Positions 1 to 8,646 of a stretch of 64,000 nucleotides of DNA are shown one piece after another (the first letter of the stretch is position 1; each line of letters opens with the position of its first letter). The DNA is taken from the NCBI GenBank assembly GCA_019744775.1, contig JAIETZ010000001.1:620001-684000 (forward strand). Reading direction: 5' to 3'. The notes below the pieces were generated by a model. It was not told where the DNA came from and searched no databases. It saw nothing but the letters and a program-made list of their open reading frames with translations. A program made the translations under genes and the position numbers. This stretch comes from Candidatus Obscuribacterales bacterium. GTDB taxonomy: Bacteria > Cyanobacteriota > Vampirovibrionia > Obscuribacterales > Obscuribacteraceae.

Positions 1-984
1 TCTGTAACCTGGGAAGAATGGGGTGTGACGTCCACCTTCTTCTTTGCTCAATACGTACACGCGAGCTTTGAACTTGGTGTGCGGCTTGATGGAACCAGGC
101 TTGGCGATAACTTGACCGCGCATGATCTGGCTCTTGTCGATACCACGAACCAAGATACCGACGTTGTCACCGGCAATACCGGAATCCAAAGTCTTCTGAT
201 ACATTTCAACGCCTGTGACTGTCGTCTTCAATGTGTCAGCCAAACCGATGATTTCAACTTCGTCGCCGACTTTGATTTGACCACGCTCGATTCTGCCTGT
301 AGCAACGGTGCCACGACCGGTGATGGAGAACACGTCTTCAACAGCGAGCAAGAACGGTTTGTCGATTTCACGCTCTGGAGTTGGGATGTATTCATCAACA
401 GCCTTCATCAACTCAGTGATTTTGGCTTCCATAGCTGCATCGCCTTCGAGAGCTTTCAAGGCTGAACCACGGATGAATGGAATTGTGTCGCCTGGGAATT
501 CGTACTTACTGAGCAATTCACGAGCTTCCATTTCAACGAGGTCGAGCAATTCCGGATCGTCAACCATGTCGCACTTGTTGAGGAACACAACGATGTAAGG
601 AACACCTACCTGGCGAGCGAGCAGGATGTGCTCACGGGTCTGAGGCATTGGACCATCGGAAGCTGAGATAACGAGGATTGCTCCGTCCATCTGAGCAGCA
701 CCGGTGATCATGTTTTTGATGTAGTCGGCGTGTCCAGGGCAGTCAACGTGACTGTAGTGACGAGCTTCTGTTTCGTACTCAACGTGAGCTGTGTTAATCG
801 TGATACCACGAGCCTTCTCTTCTGGAGCGGCATCGATTTCGTCGTACTTTTTGAACTTAGCTTTACCCTGCTTTGACAAAACTAAGGTAATGGCGGCGGT
901 CAAACTTGTCTTACCGTGGTCAACGTGACCAATAGTTCCAACGTTTACGTTGGGCTTGTTTCTTTCGTACTTCTGGCGGGCCAT
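1..984 (-). CDS. tuf: Elongation factor Tu, 3' end beyond the window
   Basis: EF-Tu is the GTPase that carries aminoacyl-tRNA to the ribosomal A site. Translating the minus strand from 984 gives 328 residues of the usual roughly 400. The start [20 protein letters not shown] is followed by the P-loop GHVDHGKT, the G3 motif DCPGHADY and the G4 motif NKCD, then most of domain 2. Domain 3 is cut off by the left edge of the window. The start is secure: AAGGAG lies 7 bases ahead of the ATG, and the N-terminus matches the family. It is the last gene of a tRNA-Thr, tRNA-Tyr, tRNA-Thr, tuf transcription unit, a linkage known from many bacteria. Confidence 0.98.
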   Translation of the reverse strand, partial: MARQKYERNKPNVNVGTIGHVDHGKTSLTAAITLVLSKQGKAKFKKYDEIDAAPEEKARGITINTAHVEYETEARHYSHVDCPGHADYIKNMITGAAQMDGAILVISASDGPMPQTREHILLARQVGVPYIVVFLNKCDMVDDPELLDLVEMEARELLSKYEFPGDTIPFIRGSALKALEGDAAMEAKITELMKAVDEYIPTPEREIDKPFLLAVEDVFSITGRGTVATGRIERGQIKVGDEVEIIGLADTLKTTVTGVEMYQKTLDSGIAGDNVGILVRGIDKSQIMRGQVIAKPGSIKPHTKFKARVYVLSKEEGGRHTPFFPGYR

Positions 985-1100
985 CGAATTAGTTCTCCTT
1001 AGTCATATGTTTTTTGAAACACGTAATTGAATAGGTTACTACCTTGATATATATGTAGGCTCTATTTGAACCTGAAATATTAACAATGAGACAAGAAATA

Positions 1101-1175
1101 TGGAGCCCAAGACGAGAATTGAACTCGTGACCTCCCCCTTACCAAGGGGGTGCACTACCTCTGTGCTACTTGGGC
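1101..1175 (-). tRNA. tRNA-Thr (anticodon GGT)
   Basis: The minus strand folds as a full cloverleaf with acceptor arm GCCCAAG/CTTGGGC. A 5-bp C-rich anticodon stem closes the loop TTGGTAA, giving anticodon GGT. The T-arm is ACGAG TTCAATT CTCGT. The 3' CCA is encoded (plus-strand tgg at 1101-1103), unlike in the two tRNAs upstream. It lies 116 bases before tuf. Confidence 0.96.
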
Positions 1176-1178
1176 AGG

Positions 1179-1194
1179 GGTTGCGGGAGCAACC
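1179..1194 (-). other. Inter-tRNA hairpin
   Basis: A perfect 6-bp stem with a four-base loop (GGTTGC, loop TCCC in the minus-strand sense, GCAACC) sits 3 bases upstream of the tRNA-Thr(GGT) 5' end, in the 94-base spacer after tRNA-Tyr. It could guide processing of the polycistronic precursor. Its function is inferred; only the inverted repeat is seen. Confidence 0.45.
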
Positions 1195-1269
1195 TTGCTA
1201 AGCATTGTCTTTCAACTTTGCCTCGCGCCTTGTCTCAATTGTATCCACCACTACCACAGAAAAAAAATT

Positions 1270-1352
1270 TGGGCGGCGCTGGGTTCGAACCAGCGTAGGC
1301 TTACGCCAACGAGTTTACAGCCCGTCTCCTTTAGCCACTCGGACAGCCGCCC
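1270..1352 (-). tRNA. tRNA-Tyr (anticodon GTA)
   Basis: This is a class II tRNA with acceptor GGGCGGC/GCCGCCC. The anticodon stem ACGGG/CTCGT (one G-T pair) closes loop CTGTAAA, giving anticodon GTA. A long variable arm typical of bacterial tRNA-Tyr follows (TTGGCGTAAGCC region), then T-arm GCTGG TTCGAAC CCAGC. The discriminator is A and CCA is not encoded, so the CCA-adding enzyme is needed. Only 3 bases separate it from the next tRNA upstream. Confidence 0.96.
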
Positions 1353-1355
1353 ATA

Positions 1356-1427
1356 AGCCGGTGATGGGAATCGAACCCGCAACCTACGGTTTACAAAACC
1401 GTTGCTCTGCCATTGAGCTACACCGGC
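1356..1427 (-). tRNA. tRNA-Thr (anticodon TGT)
   Basis: Acceptor GCCGGTG/CACCGGC. Anticodon stem ACGGT/ACCGT closes loop TTTGTAA, giving anticodon TGT. T-loop TTCGATT. The T-stem GCGGG/CCCAT contains one C-A mismatch and one G-T pair, slightly unusual but not disabling. CCA is not encoded. It is the first gene of the tRNA-tuf unit, about 12 bases after the predicted transcription start. Confidence 0.94.
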
Positions 1428-1445
1428 GCATTTTGGCGAACGTGA

Positions 1446-1475
1446 ATTTTACGGCAACAAGAAACCTAGTGTCAA
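1446..1475 (-). promoter_or_regulatory. Promoter of the tRNA-tuf operon
   Basis: Minus strand: -35 TTGACA (1470-1475), an 18-base spacer, and -10 TAAAAT (1446-1451). This is a near-consensus housekeeping sigma promoter that would start transcription close to 1439, just before tRNA-Thr(TGT). The -35 box overlaps the rlmB stop codon (1472-1474), so the promoter is embedded in the end of the upstream gene. Confidence 0.75.
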
Positions 1476-2437
1476 ATTTGCGGCTTCTTGAAACGTTTAC
1501 CGGAAACACCACTTGGCATGTTTTGCCGGACGACTTCATAGAAAAGTATGCCCGCTGCAACGGACGCATTCAAAGATTCGACCTTGCCAAGCATTGGTAA
1601 TCTTACCAAAAAGTCACAATGCTCCTTCATCAAACGTGACATTCCCTGTCCTTCCGATCCAATGACTACCGCCAAAGGACGTTTTAAATCCGATTCGCAA
1701 TACATCTCTTCGGCATAAACATCCAAGCCGACAACCCAGAAACCGAACTTCTTCAAAGTCTCCATGGCGAAAACTAAATTCGAGACTCGGACGACAGGCA
1801 ATGAGGCAATAGCTCCCGCACTTATTTTGGCCACAGTAGAAGTCAATCCGGTAGCGCGTCTCTGGGGAACCAGAAGTGCTTTCACTCCGGCAGCTTCTGC
1901 TGTACGAATAATTGCGCCCAAGTTATGTGGGTCTTCGATGCCATCTGCGACGGCAACCATGTAACCATCAAGATTCTTGCCGGCGAGTTCTGCCTCTTGC
2001 CGATCAAGTTCTAGCTTCACGAGAAACGCTTCAAGCGGCCACATCTCGGCGGCACTAATTAGTGCCAATACGCCTTGATGTCTCTTGTCCGGCCCGACTA
2101 ATTGATCCAGTTTGCGTTTCTCGCAAAATTGAACCGGGACCCTTTGTGATTTTGCCAGATCCTTGATGCTATCAATGCGACCGTCATGAGCCATACCATT
2201 TTGAATGAGGATCTTATTGATTTTGATCCCCGATAAACGCTTGAGCTCCCTCAAGTCCGGCAGCTTGATGGACTCGCCACCGCTTGCCACCTTTAGGCTG
2301 CTCAAAGCACTTAGAACTTGCCCTTCATCCGCAAAAGTCTGAAGCGGACCCTTCTCACCATCACGAGCAGACTCAGCCTGCTCCAAAAAAGATAGAACGG
2401 CATTTTTGCCAAAAATCATTTCGTCCGAGTTGATCAT
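1472..2437 (-). CDS. rlmB: 23S rRNA 2'-O-ribose methyltransferase, TrmH/SpoU family (RlmB-like)
   Basis: This SPOUT methyltransferase of 321 residues probably methylates G2251 of 23S rRNA using S-adenosylmethionine. Family motifs are visible: GIEDPHNLGAIIRTAEAAG (motif 1), VVIGSEGQGMSR (motif 2) and LPMLGKVESLNASVAAGI (motif 3, forming the knotted cofactor site). The N-terminus GKNAVLSFLE plus an L30e-like substrate-binding region fits RlmB rather than TrmH. The first 100 residues are longer than in short members and hold a charged stretch. A second ATG at residue 7 (MIFGKNAV) is a possible alternative start. The gene runs into the promoter of the tRNA-tuf unit. Confidence 0.9.
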   Translation of the reverse strand: MINSDEMIFGKNAVLSFLEQAESARDGEKGPLQTFADEGQVLSALSSLKVASGGESIKLPDLRELKRLSGIKINKILIQNGMAHDGRIDSIKDLAKSQRVPVQFCEKRKLDQLVGPDKRHQGVLALISAAEMWPLEAFLVKLELDRQEAELAGKNLDGYMVAVADGIEDPHNLGAIIRTAEAAGVKALLVPQRRATGLTSTVAKISAGAIASLPVVRVSNLVFAMETLKKFGFWVVGLDVYAEEMYCESDLKRPLAVVIGSEGQGMSRLMKEHCDFLVRLPMLGKVESLNASVAAGILFYEVVRQNMPSGVSGKRFKKPQI

Positions 2438-2505
2438 ATTTATATGGTTGGTCCGGCCCTAAATAGATATCTGATAGCTTACAAGGCTGAAGCAGCATTA
2501 ATCAA

Positions 2506-2790
2506 ATGGGCAAATCCCCATGGACACGGTCCTTACAAGGGTTTTATGCTGCGTATTGCACACTTAACCCGCCCAAAATCATGCTTTTTGACGTATTTTT
2601 CCTAGGTTTGCCCATTATGTTTGGACTCATGTTCGGCTACTACGCCGTAAAAGAGGCATCCATCAAATTTTGGCGCCCGACCTTCTGTATCGTCGCCTAT
2701 TCGGCCTATTACCTGGCCGGCGGGCGCGAAGTCGTTCTTTACTTCACCACGGCCGCGATGATGTCGTTCGGCTGGGTGTCCGTTTTGTAA
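2506..2790 (+). CDS. Small putative membrane protein, unrecognised
   Basis: A 94-codon frame, or 69 codons if translation begins at the internal ATG at 2581 (MLFDVFFLGLPIMFG). The part after 2581 holds a hydrophobic segment (FFLGLPIMFGLMFGYYAV), a charged turn, and a second, more weakly hydrophobic stretch (IVAYSAYYLAGG to the end). No Shine-Dalgarno sequence is obvious for either start. I do not recognise a family. It lies alone between rlmB (divergent) and the SMR operon, and could be a small membrane protein or a chance frame. Confidence 0.4.
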   Translation: MGKSPWTRSLQGFYAAYCTLNPPKIMLFDVFFLGLPIMFGLMFGYYAVKEASIKFWRPTFCIVAYSAYYLAGGREVVLYFTTAAMMSFGWVSVL

Positions 2791-2840
2791 TTAAGTAAAT
2801 CTCGGTTAACCAATCACTAGGCACCTTGTAAAATGACAAG

Positions 2841-3284
2841 ATGCCGAAATTACCACTACAAGTTTGGTTCGGGCTGGTACTTGCTGTCGTGCTGGATACT
2901 GCAGTTCAAATCAGCTGGAAAGCAGCTGAGATGAATATCCCCAGCTCTGCAACTGCATTTGAAACTATTCTTGCCACCCTGATGCAGCCCTTGTTTTACG
3001 GCGCAGCATTGATGTTTGTCGTTCAATATGTAAATTGGATGAATGTACTGAAGCACGTCGATTTGAGTTTTGCTCAACCAATCACTTCACTGAGTAACGT
3101 CACGATTCTGCTTCTATCAGCATCATTGCTGCACGAAGACGTGACACTCACGCGTTGGGCAGGAGTCGCTCTAATTCTTGCAGGCGTCTGGTTCATCAGT
3201 ACTACAAAGCACAAAACAAACCTCGACGATTTAACTCACGAAGTGGAAAAAGAATTGTCCGTGTCACAGTCGAGGAGTAACTAA
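2841..3284 (+). CDS. SMR/EamA-type small transporter subunit 1
   Basis: This 147-residue protein has four hydrophobic helices, the size and pattern of the small multidrug resistance / ArnE-ArnF group of the drug/metabolite transporter superfamily. The last helix carries the signature WAGVALILAGVWFIS, and a TWKA-like first helix (VQISWKAAEM) fits the family. A charged C-terminal tail of about 30 residues follows. It is the first gene of a four-gene operon and its stop overlaps the next ATG (TAATG at 3282-3286). Two consecutive SMR genes usually mean a heterodimer. The substrate cannot be read from sequence; in ArnE/F it is a lipid-linked sugar. Confidence 0.7.
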   Translation: MPKLPLQVWFGLVLAVVLDTAVQISWKAAEMNIPSSATAFETILATLMQPLFYGAALMFVVQYVNWMNVLKHVDLSFAQPITSLSNVTILLLSASLLHEDVTLTRWAGVALILAGVWFISTTKHKTNLDDLTHEVEKELSVSQSRSN

Positions 3285-3604
3285 TGCAGTTAATTGGTTT
3301 ACTCCTGGTACTTTGCACAGTGGCACTCGAGTCCTGCTGCCAGTTTTGCTTCAAAAAAGGCGCCACAGCAGAAAACGGCAAGCCCTGGGTAATGGCGGCA
3401 ATCAGCATTTATGTCGTGCAAGTCATGCTTTGGTCCTGTGTATTGCACATGGTTGATATCAGTATCGCCCATCCGATGTGCAGTCTTAGTCTTGTAGTTG
3501 TAGCCTTGATGTCACTTTTCTTTTTGAAAGAAAAACTCACGACACAAAGATGGATGGGCATCGTTCTTATTATTGGCGGCACCACATTGGTAGGACTTAG
3601 GTAA
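3284..3604 (+). CDS. SMR/EamA-type small transporter subunit 2
   Basis: A 106-residue protein with four hydrophobic helices, including an early CCQFCFKKGA segment and a terminal QRWMGIVLIIGGTTLVG helix, the hallmark C-terminal motif of the family. The length matches classical SMR proteins. The start overlaps the preceding stop by one base, and its own stop overlaps the next start (TAATG), which implies translational coupling and a shared job with subunit 1, probably as a heterodimer. Compared with efflux pumps such as EmrE, a conserved membrane glutamate in helix 1 is present here (VALESCCQF). Export of a drug, a guanidine-like cation or a lipid carrier are all possible. Confidence 0.7.
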   Translation: MQLIGLLLVLCTVALESCCQFCFKKGATAENGKPWVMAAISIYVVQVMLWSCVLHMVDISIAHPMCSLSLVVVALMSLFFLKEKLTTQRWMGIVLIIGGTTLVGLR

Positions 3605-4797
3605 TGCAAAATATAATCACTATCAACTGGTATGACCGAGCCGATGAGATTGACGAAAATCTCTGGCGCGAATGTTTTCCTGCTCCGCTGGAAGGCTCCT
3701 GGTGGTACAAAACACTGGACGACAGCAAATTAAATGACCAGTTTGAATTTTCCTATGGCGTTATTTCCATAGATGATTTTGCAGTAGGCATTGCACCTAT
3801 CTTTTCCATGAAGGTGCCGATTGATTTAGTAATGCCACAAGGAATTTCATTCGTGCTCAAAGCATTGAGCGTCTTCAAAGAAAGTCTTGCCTATCAGCAC
3901 ACTGTCTTTATAGGTTCGCCATGCGCTGAAGAAGGAACTGTAGGTCTTGTACCTGGTGTTCACTTATCGCAAGTCGCCAAAGCGCTTTTCATTGCGGTTC
4001 AAGATAAAGCTGCCTTGCTCAAAGCTCCTATGATTGTCTGGAAAGACATGAATGAACAAGATGCAGAAACCCTTGATCAACTGACTGAAGAATTAGGCAT
4101 GTTCCGCATGGTCAGCTTCCCCGGCACGCTCATTAATCTCTCAAGCGATCGCATGGAGGATTACTACAAAAACCTCAAAGGTTCTAGACGTCACAATCTC
4201 AAGAAAAAGCTTAAGCGCAGCCAACAGTTAATTGCACTCGATACAGAAGTTATTCAAAATCCAAATCCGGAAGTGCTCGAGGAAATTCTCGGACTCTTCT
4301 ACCAGACTTACAATCGCGCAACGACAAAGTTTGAAAAACTCACACCGGAATTCTTTAAATCAATTGCCAGTTGGGATACATCGCATTTTGTACTTTTGCG
4401 TTCTAGCGAAACCAAGCAACTGGTGTCATTCATGTTACTTTTCCGTTTTGAAGATCGCATAATCAACAAATTCCTAGGGATTGATTACAACCAACCGGAT
4501 ACATACCACCTCTACTTCCGTCTCTGGGACGCAGCACTTGCGTGGGTTTTAAAATCCGGTGCCAAAGAATTCCAGAGTGGACAAACAGGCTATAGAGCCA
4601 AACTTGATGTTGGTCACAAGCTGGTTCCCCTAACCAATTACTGCAGGCACAGCAACCCGCTTATAAATAAAGTATTTGCGACAATCGCCAAAGACATTTC
4701 TTGGAGTTCCCTGGACAACGATCTTGATACTTACCTGAAGTCGCAAGCAGTAAAAGCCACTCTCGAGAAACAACCCGAGTTAGTCACCAACAAGTAA
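3604..4797 (+). CDS. FemAB-like / GNAT-fold acyltransferase
   Basis: This 397-residue protein resembles the FemAB-like branch of the GNAT superfamily (Acetyltransf_6 type). A basic segment GSRRHNLKKKLKR at about 195-207 precedes the second GNAT-like half, which contains the FMLLFRFEDRIINKFLGIDY sheet region and a terminal helical stretch around ELQ-like KEFQSGQTGYRAK. Family members transfer acyl or aminoacyl groups to peptidoglycan precursors, lipids or small amines. It is coupled by one-base overlaps to the SMR gene before and the GNAT gene after, so the product of this enzyme may be what the SMR pair exports. The exact substrate is unknown. Confidence 0.65.
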   Translation: MQNIITINWYDRADEIDENLWRECFPAPLEGSWWYKTLDDSKLNDQFEFSYGVISIDDFAVGIAPIFSMKVPIDLVMPQGISFVLKALSVFKESLAYQHTVFIGSPCAEEGTVGLVPGVHLSQVAKALFIAVQDKAALLKAPMIVWKDMNEQDAETLDQLTEELGMFRMVSFPGTLINLSSDRMEDYYKNLKGSRRHNLKKKLKRSQQLIALDTEVIQNPNPEVLEEILGLFYQTYNRATTKFEKLTPEFFKSIASWDTSHFVLLRSSETKQLVSFMLLFRFEDRIINKFLGIDYNQPDTYHLYFRLWDAALAWVLKSGAKEFQSGQTGYRAKLDVGHKLVPLTNYCRHSNPLINKVFATIAKDISWSSLDNDLDTYLKSQAVKATLEKQPELVTNK

Positions 4798-5258
4798 TGC
4801 ACAAGATAGAACTCGTCGAGAATGGCAAAGAAAAGTTCGCCGAGAACATTCTTCGCCAGTTACCTGATTGGTTCGGCATCGAAGAATCAATTCTGAATTA
4901 CCTTTCAGATATCGGTAAAATGCCAACTTACTTCGCCAGCAACGAAGCCGGTGACAAAACTGGTTTTGCCACAATTCACTTCCACAATGCCTCCACAGCT
5001 GAAATCCATGTAATGGGCATCCTGCCTCAGTTCCACGGACAGGGCATAGGCAGACAACTTGTTGAAAAATTGGCACAGTCAGCAAGAGACAAAGGCTGCA
5101 CGTACCTGATGGTCAAAACTCTTGGCGCATCGCATCCTGACAAAAACTACTCTCGCACTCGACAGTTCTACTTAAGCGCAGGCTTTCTGCCTCTTGAAGA
5201 GTCCACAAAGATTTGGAACAGCATGCCGTGCTTGATCATGGTAAAGAGCCTGGTCTAG
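4797..5258 (+). CDS. GNAT family N-acetyltransferase
   Basis: A 153-residue single-domain GNAT enzyme. The acetyl-CoA pyrophosphate-binding motif appears as VMGILPQFHGQGIGRQLVEKL (Q-x-x-G-x-G/A), preceded by the strand AEIHVMGILP and followed by the C-terminal YLSAGFLPLEE segment typical of the fold. It acetylates an amine with acetyl-CoA. The substrate is not predictable. Its start shares TAATG with the end of the FemAB-like gene, making it the last gene of the operon. A palindromic repeat lies 4 bases after its stop. Confidence 0.85.
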   Translation: MHKIELVENGKEKFAENILRQLPDWFGIEESILNYLSDIGKMPTYFASNEAGDKTGFATIHFHNASTAEIHVMGILPQFHGQGIGRQLVEKLAQSARDKGCTYLMVKTLGASHPDKNYSRTRQFYLSAGFLPLEESTKIWNSMPCLIMVKSLV

Positions 5259-5262
5259 AAAA

Positions 5263-5285
5263 GGGCGCATGCAATGCGCCCCTAC
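5263..5285 (-). repeat. Dispersed palindromic repeat, copy A
   Basis: In minus orientation this is GTAG followed by GGGCGCAT-TGC-ATGCGCCC, an inverted repeat with 8-bp arms. The same 23-base unit recurs at 23156-23178 (identical) and 33328-33349 (diverged). All copies lie just after a stop codon, here 4 bases after the GNAT gene. It resembles REP-type intergenic palindromes and could act as a terminator or mRNA 3' stabiliser. Confidence 0.7.
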
Positions 5286-5429
5286 GAAAAACCGCTACAA
5301 AGTCTCTACGAAATCTATACAAACGCAACCTAAACAAACGCTAATAACGAATTTGGTATGTTGTTATTAGGAGGGTACTTATCGCTTTGGGAGCCAGTTT
5401 CCAGAAACCTTTGCAGAGAAGGCGAAGCA

Positions 5430-8318
5430 GTGCCAAACAGTTCACAACTAAAACAATTCCTCAAAATCTGTTCGCTATCCCTGAGCGTTACTGCTACAGT
5501 CATAGCGACAATGGTTTTGTTGGCTTATTCCGGACTGATACTACCCATTCCGACAGCTCTAATTACCAACATCGCCGGTAGCGAAGAAGCGATATCCGTC
5601 ATTCTCTTAAGCGTGGCGACTATCTTACTTACCAAAGCCAAAAGCGTGAAGCTTTTGCGCTGCCTTGGCATATCACTTTCCATATGCTTGCTTGCTGCAG
5701 GCATAATGGGTCTTGTTGGTTGCAACCTAAACCTTGCCTGCACGACGGATCAAACAGGCAAAGTTGCCGTTCAACTGACAGCAGGACAAATTCACCAACC
5801 CAGCCTCAACCTGTATTATTTGGAGCTGGTACTGTCAGGCATTTCGCTCTTGCTACTGCGGGCGACGAAGCACAACCTAGATCAAGTCTGGCACTTCACT
5901 AGCCAGCTTCTACTTCTGCCACCATTTATATCAATTGCCAGCCAGGTCATCGATTTCAGTCCAATACAAAATTTCGTTCATTTCAGTTTCATGTCCACCA
6001 GTACTGCATTTCTTTATTTATTAGCTATTACTGCAATAACTCTTTCTCGCTTTGATGTCGGTCTCGGTCATCTACTGAGCAATCGCAAGATAACCGGCAT
6101 GGTTACTAGAAGAGTTTATCCAACAATGCTTGTACTGTTAGTCTGGCTAGCGCTTGTCGAACCGGGCGGCTTAACCTCAGGCTTCTTTCTAACTTCACTC
6201 AGCTTGGCAATATTTGCAATCTGCCTCATTTGCTCATACTTGCTTGCCATAGTTGCGTGGAGTAATGAAGCAATGAATAGCCTGAAGAAAAAGCACGCCC
6301 TTGCTCAGGAGCAAATGCTTATTGAACTTGCTCAAGCTCGAGATCAAGCGCTAGCTGCGTCCCGGCTCAAGTCGGAATTTCTCGCCAATATGTCTCATGA
6401 AATTCGCACGCCTTTGAATGCTGTTATAGGCATGAGTGATTTGCTTTCCCGCACAAAGCTCAGCTATGAGCAATTGCAATATGTCAACATCGTCAATCAC
6501 GCAGGCGAAGCTTTGTTGGAGTTGATAAACGATATTCTGGATTTCTCCAAAATAGAAGCCGGCAAACTTGGATTGGAAATAGTGGACTTCGATGTTATGT
6601 CGGTTGTCGAAGGCACAGCCGAAATGCTCGCCAATAAATCACGAGAAAAGAATATCTCATTGATGACATTTATTTCGCCGGATATTCCTCCTGTCGTTTC
6701 AGGTGATCCATCCCGCATAAGACAAGTTCTGATGAACCTTGTAAGCAACAGTGTGAAGTTTACGGAGCAAGGCGAAGTAACTGTACGCGCAACAGTTAGC
6801 GGGTTTCAAGATGATGACGTACTTGTACGCTTCAGCGTCAGTGATACAGGAATAGGCATCGAAGAAAATGAACTGGACAACTTATTTGAACCATTCACCC
6901 AAGCCAATCAGTCCATTGCCAGACAATATGGAGGCACCGGACTAGGGCTATCTATTTCGAAACGATTGGTTGAATTGATGGGCGGTCAGATGGAGTTGAC
7001 CAGTCAGGCACACAAAGGTTCGACGTTCTGGTTTACTGTGCCACTAAAAATAGTCCAGCCGGTGAACCAAGAGGACACCGAAAAATTTCGGTTGGAAAAC
7101 ACACGCCTTCTGGTAATCGAAGGACTTAGTGGTGCTAATGAGATAGTGGAATCGTACGCCAAATCCTGGAGAATGCGCGCGTATTCAGTGAAGAACGGCA
7201 GCGACGCACTTACAACGCTCATAAGCACACCAAAATCCGATCCTTTTCACATAGCTATTGTCGATGGCTCAATGGGACAAGACTTGGCTCTACAGTTGTC
7301 TAAATCGCTGAAGGAAATCGAGGAGCTGGGAGGTTTGAAACTAGTCTTGATGAGCGCATCAGAAGATCAATCCCTTGGTCAAAGAGCACTTGAAGCTGGA
7401 TATTCCGCCTATTTGCAAAAACCAATTAAACAATCACAACTGTTTGATTGCATTGCCAATGTTTTGGTAGGACTACCTAAGAAAGGCACGATTGCAACTG
7501 AAAGCACCGACAATGCGAAGATTCAAAAAGGATCAGGAAAATCAATTCTTGTCGTGGAAGACAACCCAATAAATCAAAAGGTTGTGCTAATGATGCTGAA
7601 AGAGCTAGGCTATGCTGCTCATGCAGTAGGCAACGGCAAAGAAGCACTGCAGGCTGTAACTAGAACACATTACGGTCTTGTTCTCATGGATTGCCAAATG
7701 CCTGAGATGAACGGCTTTGAAGCAACAGCCGCCATTCGCAAACTCGATGCGCTAACAGGTAGACACACCCCAATCGTTGCCTTAACAGCCCATGCTATGT
7801 CTCAGGATCGCGAAGAGTGTTTATCATCCGGCATGGATGACTACATCAGCAAACCGGTCACGGCAAAAAGACTAGGAGAAGTTCTCACTCGCTGGTTGGA
7901 TCAAACCGGACCAGAGAAGTTCATGAAGAAATTGTCTGAGGTAACTCCAGTCGCCGAAGGCGCAAAGCTGGTTCCGGTGCCAATAGATCTCGAAGTATTT
8001 GAGGAAACCTATGGACACAAGGCAGGCGGTGAATTACTGAAAGAATTCGTTGAGTCTACAACAACCATGCTAGGCCAAATTGCTTTGAGTCTGGACCACA
8101 AAGATTTGAACTCATTGCGATTTTTCGTGCACAAGCTGAAGGGTTCATGTGCGGCAGTCTATGCCACAGAAATGGTCCTCATAAGCCGCGACATTGAAGA
8201 AGCGATAAAAGGAGAAGACTGGACTGAGCTTGAAAAACAAAACCGATCACTGAACTCTTCATTTGGCCATCTTTGCTCTTATCTACAGCAAAGAATTTTG
8301 ACCAGCAAAGAATCTTGA
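5430..8318 (+). CDS. Hybrid sensor histidine kinase with two receivers and Hpt
   Basis: A membrane-bound phosphorelay kinase of 962 residues from the GTG at 5430. Order: about eight membrane helices (residues 10-265), a coiled linker, HisKA with [10 protein letters not shown] (His323), HATPase_c with N- and G-box features ([10 protein letters not shown]), a first receiver with Asp612 in an unusual VDGSMG context, a second canonical receiver with [11 protein letters not shown] (Asp754), and a C-terminal Hpt with VHKLKGSC (His901). The GTG start has AGAGAAGG 7 bases upstream. An in-frame ATG at 5358 would add 24 residues but has no ribosome site. No periplasmic sensor domain is visible, so the signal is probably sensed in the membrane helices. 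No output regulator is adjacent. Its stop lies 2 bases from the stop of the convergent HTH gene. Confidence 0.93.
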   Translation: MPNSSQLKQFLKICSLSLSVTATVIATMVLLAYSGLILPIPTALITNIAGSEEAISVILLSVATILLTKAKSVKLLRCLGISLSICLLAAGIMGLVGCNLNLACTTDQTGKVAVQLTAGQIHQPSLNLYYLELVLSGISLLLLRATKHNLDQVWHFTSQLLLLPPFISIASQVIDFSPIQNFVHFSFMSTSTAFLYLLAITAITLSRFDVGLGHLLSNRKITGMVTRRVYPTMLVLLVWLALVEPGGLTSGFFLTSLSLAIFAICLICSYLLAIVAWSNEAMNSLKKKHALAQEQMLIELAQARDQALAASRLKSEFLANMSHEIRTPLNAVIGMSDLLSRTKLSYEQLQYVNIVNHAGEALLELINDILDFSKIEAGKLGLEIVDFDVMSVVEGTAEMLANKSREKNISLMTFISPDIPPVVSGDPSRIRQVLMNLVSNSVKFTEQGEVTVRATVSGFQDDDVLVRFSVSDTGIGIEENELDNLFEPFTQANQSIARQYGGTGLGLSISKRLVELMGGQMELTSQAHKGSTFWFTVPLKIVQPVNQEDTEKFRLENTRLLVIEGLSGANEIVESYAKSWRMRAYSVKNGSDALTTLISTPKSDPFHIAIVDGSMGQDLALQLSKSLKEIEELGGLKLVLMSASEDQSLGQRALEAGYSAYLQKPIKQSQLFDCIANVLVGLPKKGTIATESTDNAKIQKGSGKSILVVEDNPINQKVVLMMLKELGYAAHAVGNGKEALQAVTRTHYGLVLMDCQMPEMNGFEATAAIRKLDALTGRHTPIVALTAHAMSQDREECLSSGMDDYISKPVTAKRLGEVLTRWLDQTGPEKFMKKLSEVTPVAEGAKLVPVPIDLEVFEETYGHKAGGELLKEFVESTTTMLGQIALSLDHKDLNSLRFFVHKLKGSCAAVYATEMVLISRDIEEAIKGEDWTELEKQNRSLNSSFGHLCSYLQQRILTSKES

Positions 8319-8320
8319 CA

Positions 8321-8542
8321 TCAACTATTGCCGTGTCTTAGCTGTTGAGCTTCAGCCAGAGAACGCATGGATATCTTGTGCTTTTTGAGCCAGCGGGAAA
8401 TTGTATTGGGATCGCACCAACGATTTTCTGTCTCGCGATAGATGCGGGCAATTTCAACCGTGCTCAGCTTTTCCTTAACATACTTCTGGTAAAGCCAGTC
8501 GCGGTCTTGATATAGTGTCGTGCTGCGTAAGCTTTTGCCCAT
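8321..8542 (-). CDS. Small helix-turn-helix DNA-binding protein
   Basis: A 73-residue basic protein. The core WLYQKYVKEKLSTVEIARIYRE, followed by NTISRWLKKHKISMRS, is a textbook helix-turn-helix of the homeodomain-like or resolvase type: helix 2 STVEIARIY, a turn, and a recognition helix with TISRWLKK. Similar stand-alone HTH modules occur in phage and homing-endonuclease contexts. It is convergent with the hybrid kinase, 2 bases between stops. It may be a small regulator or a leftover of a larger mobile protein. The function is not known. Confidence 0.65.
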   Translation of the reverse strand: MGKSLRSTTLYQDRDWLYQKYVKEKLSTVEIARIYRETENRWCDPNTISRWLKKHKISMRSLAEAQQLRHGNS

Positions 8543-8646
8543 CCTCTACCCCAGCTCTAACCTGCTAGTGAATATAGTCATAATTTCATTGTGTTACGTT
8601 TAAGAGCTTCTGACAAGAGATAATCGATGAATTATCATGTATTTCC

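Noticed and set aside
5387-5581. Frame after AGGAGGG with a TTG start, ahead of the hybrid kinase
   Set aside because: The strong ribosome-like site is out of frame with the kinase and the 64-residue product looks like a shadow of the first membrane helix. A leader peptide cannot be excluded.
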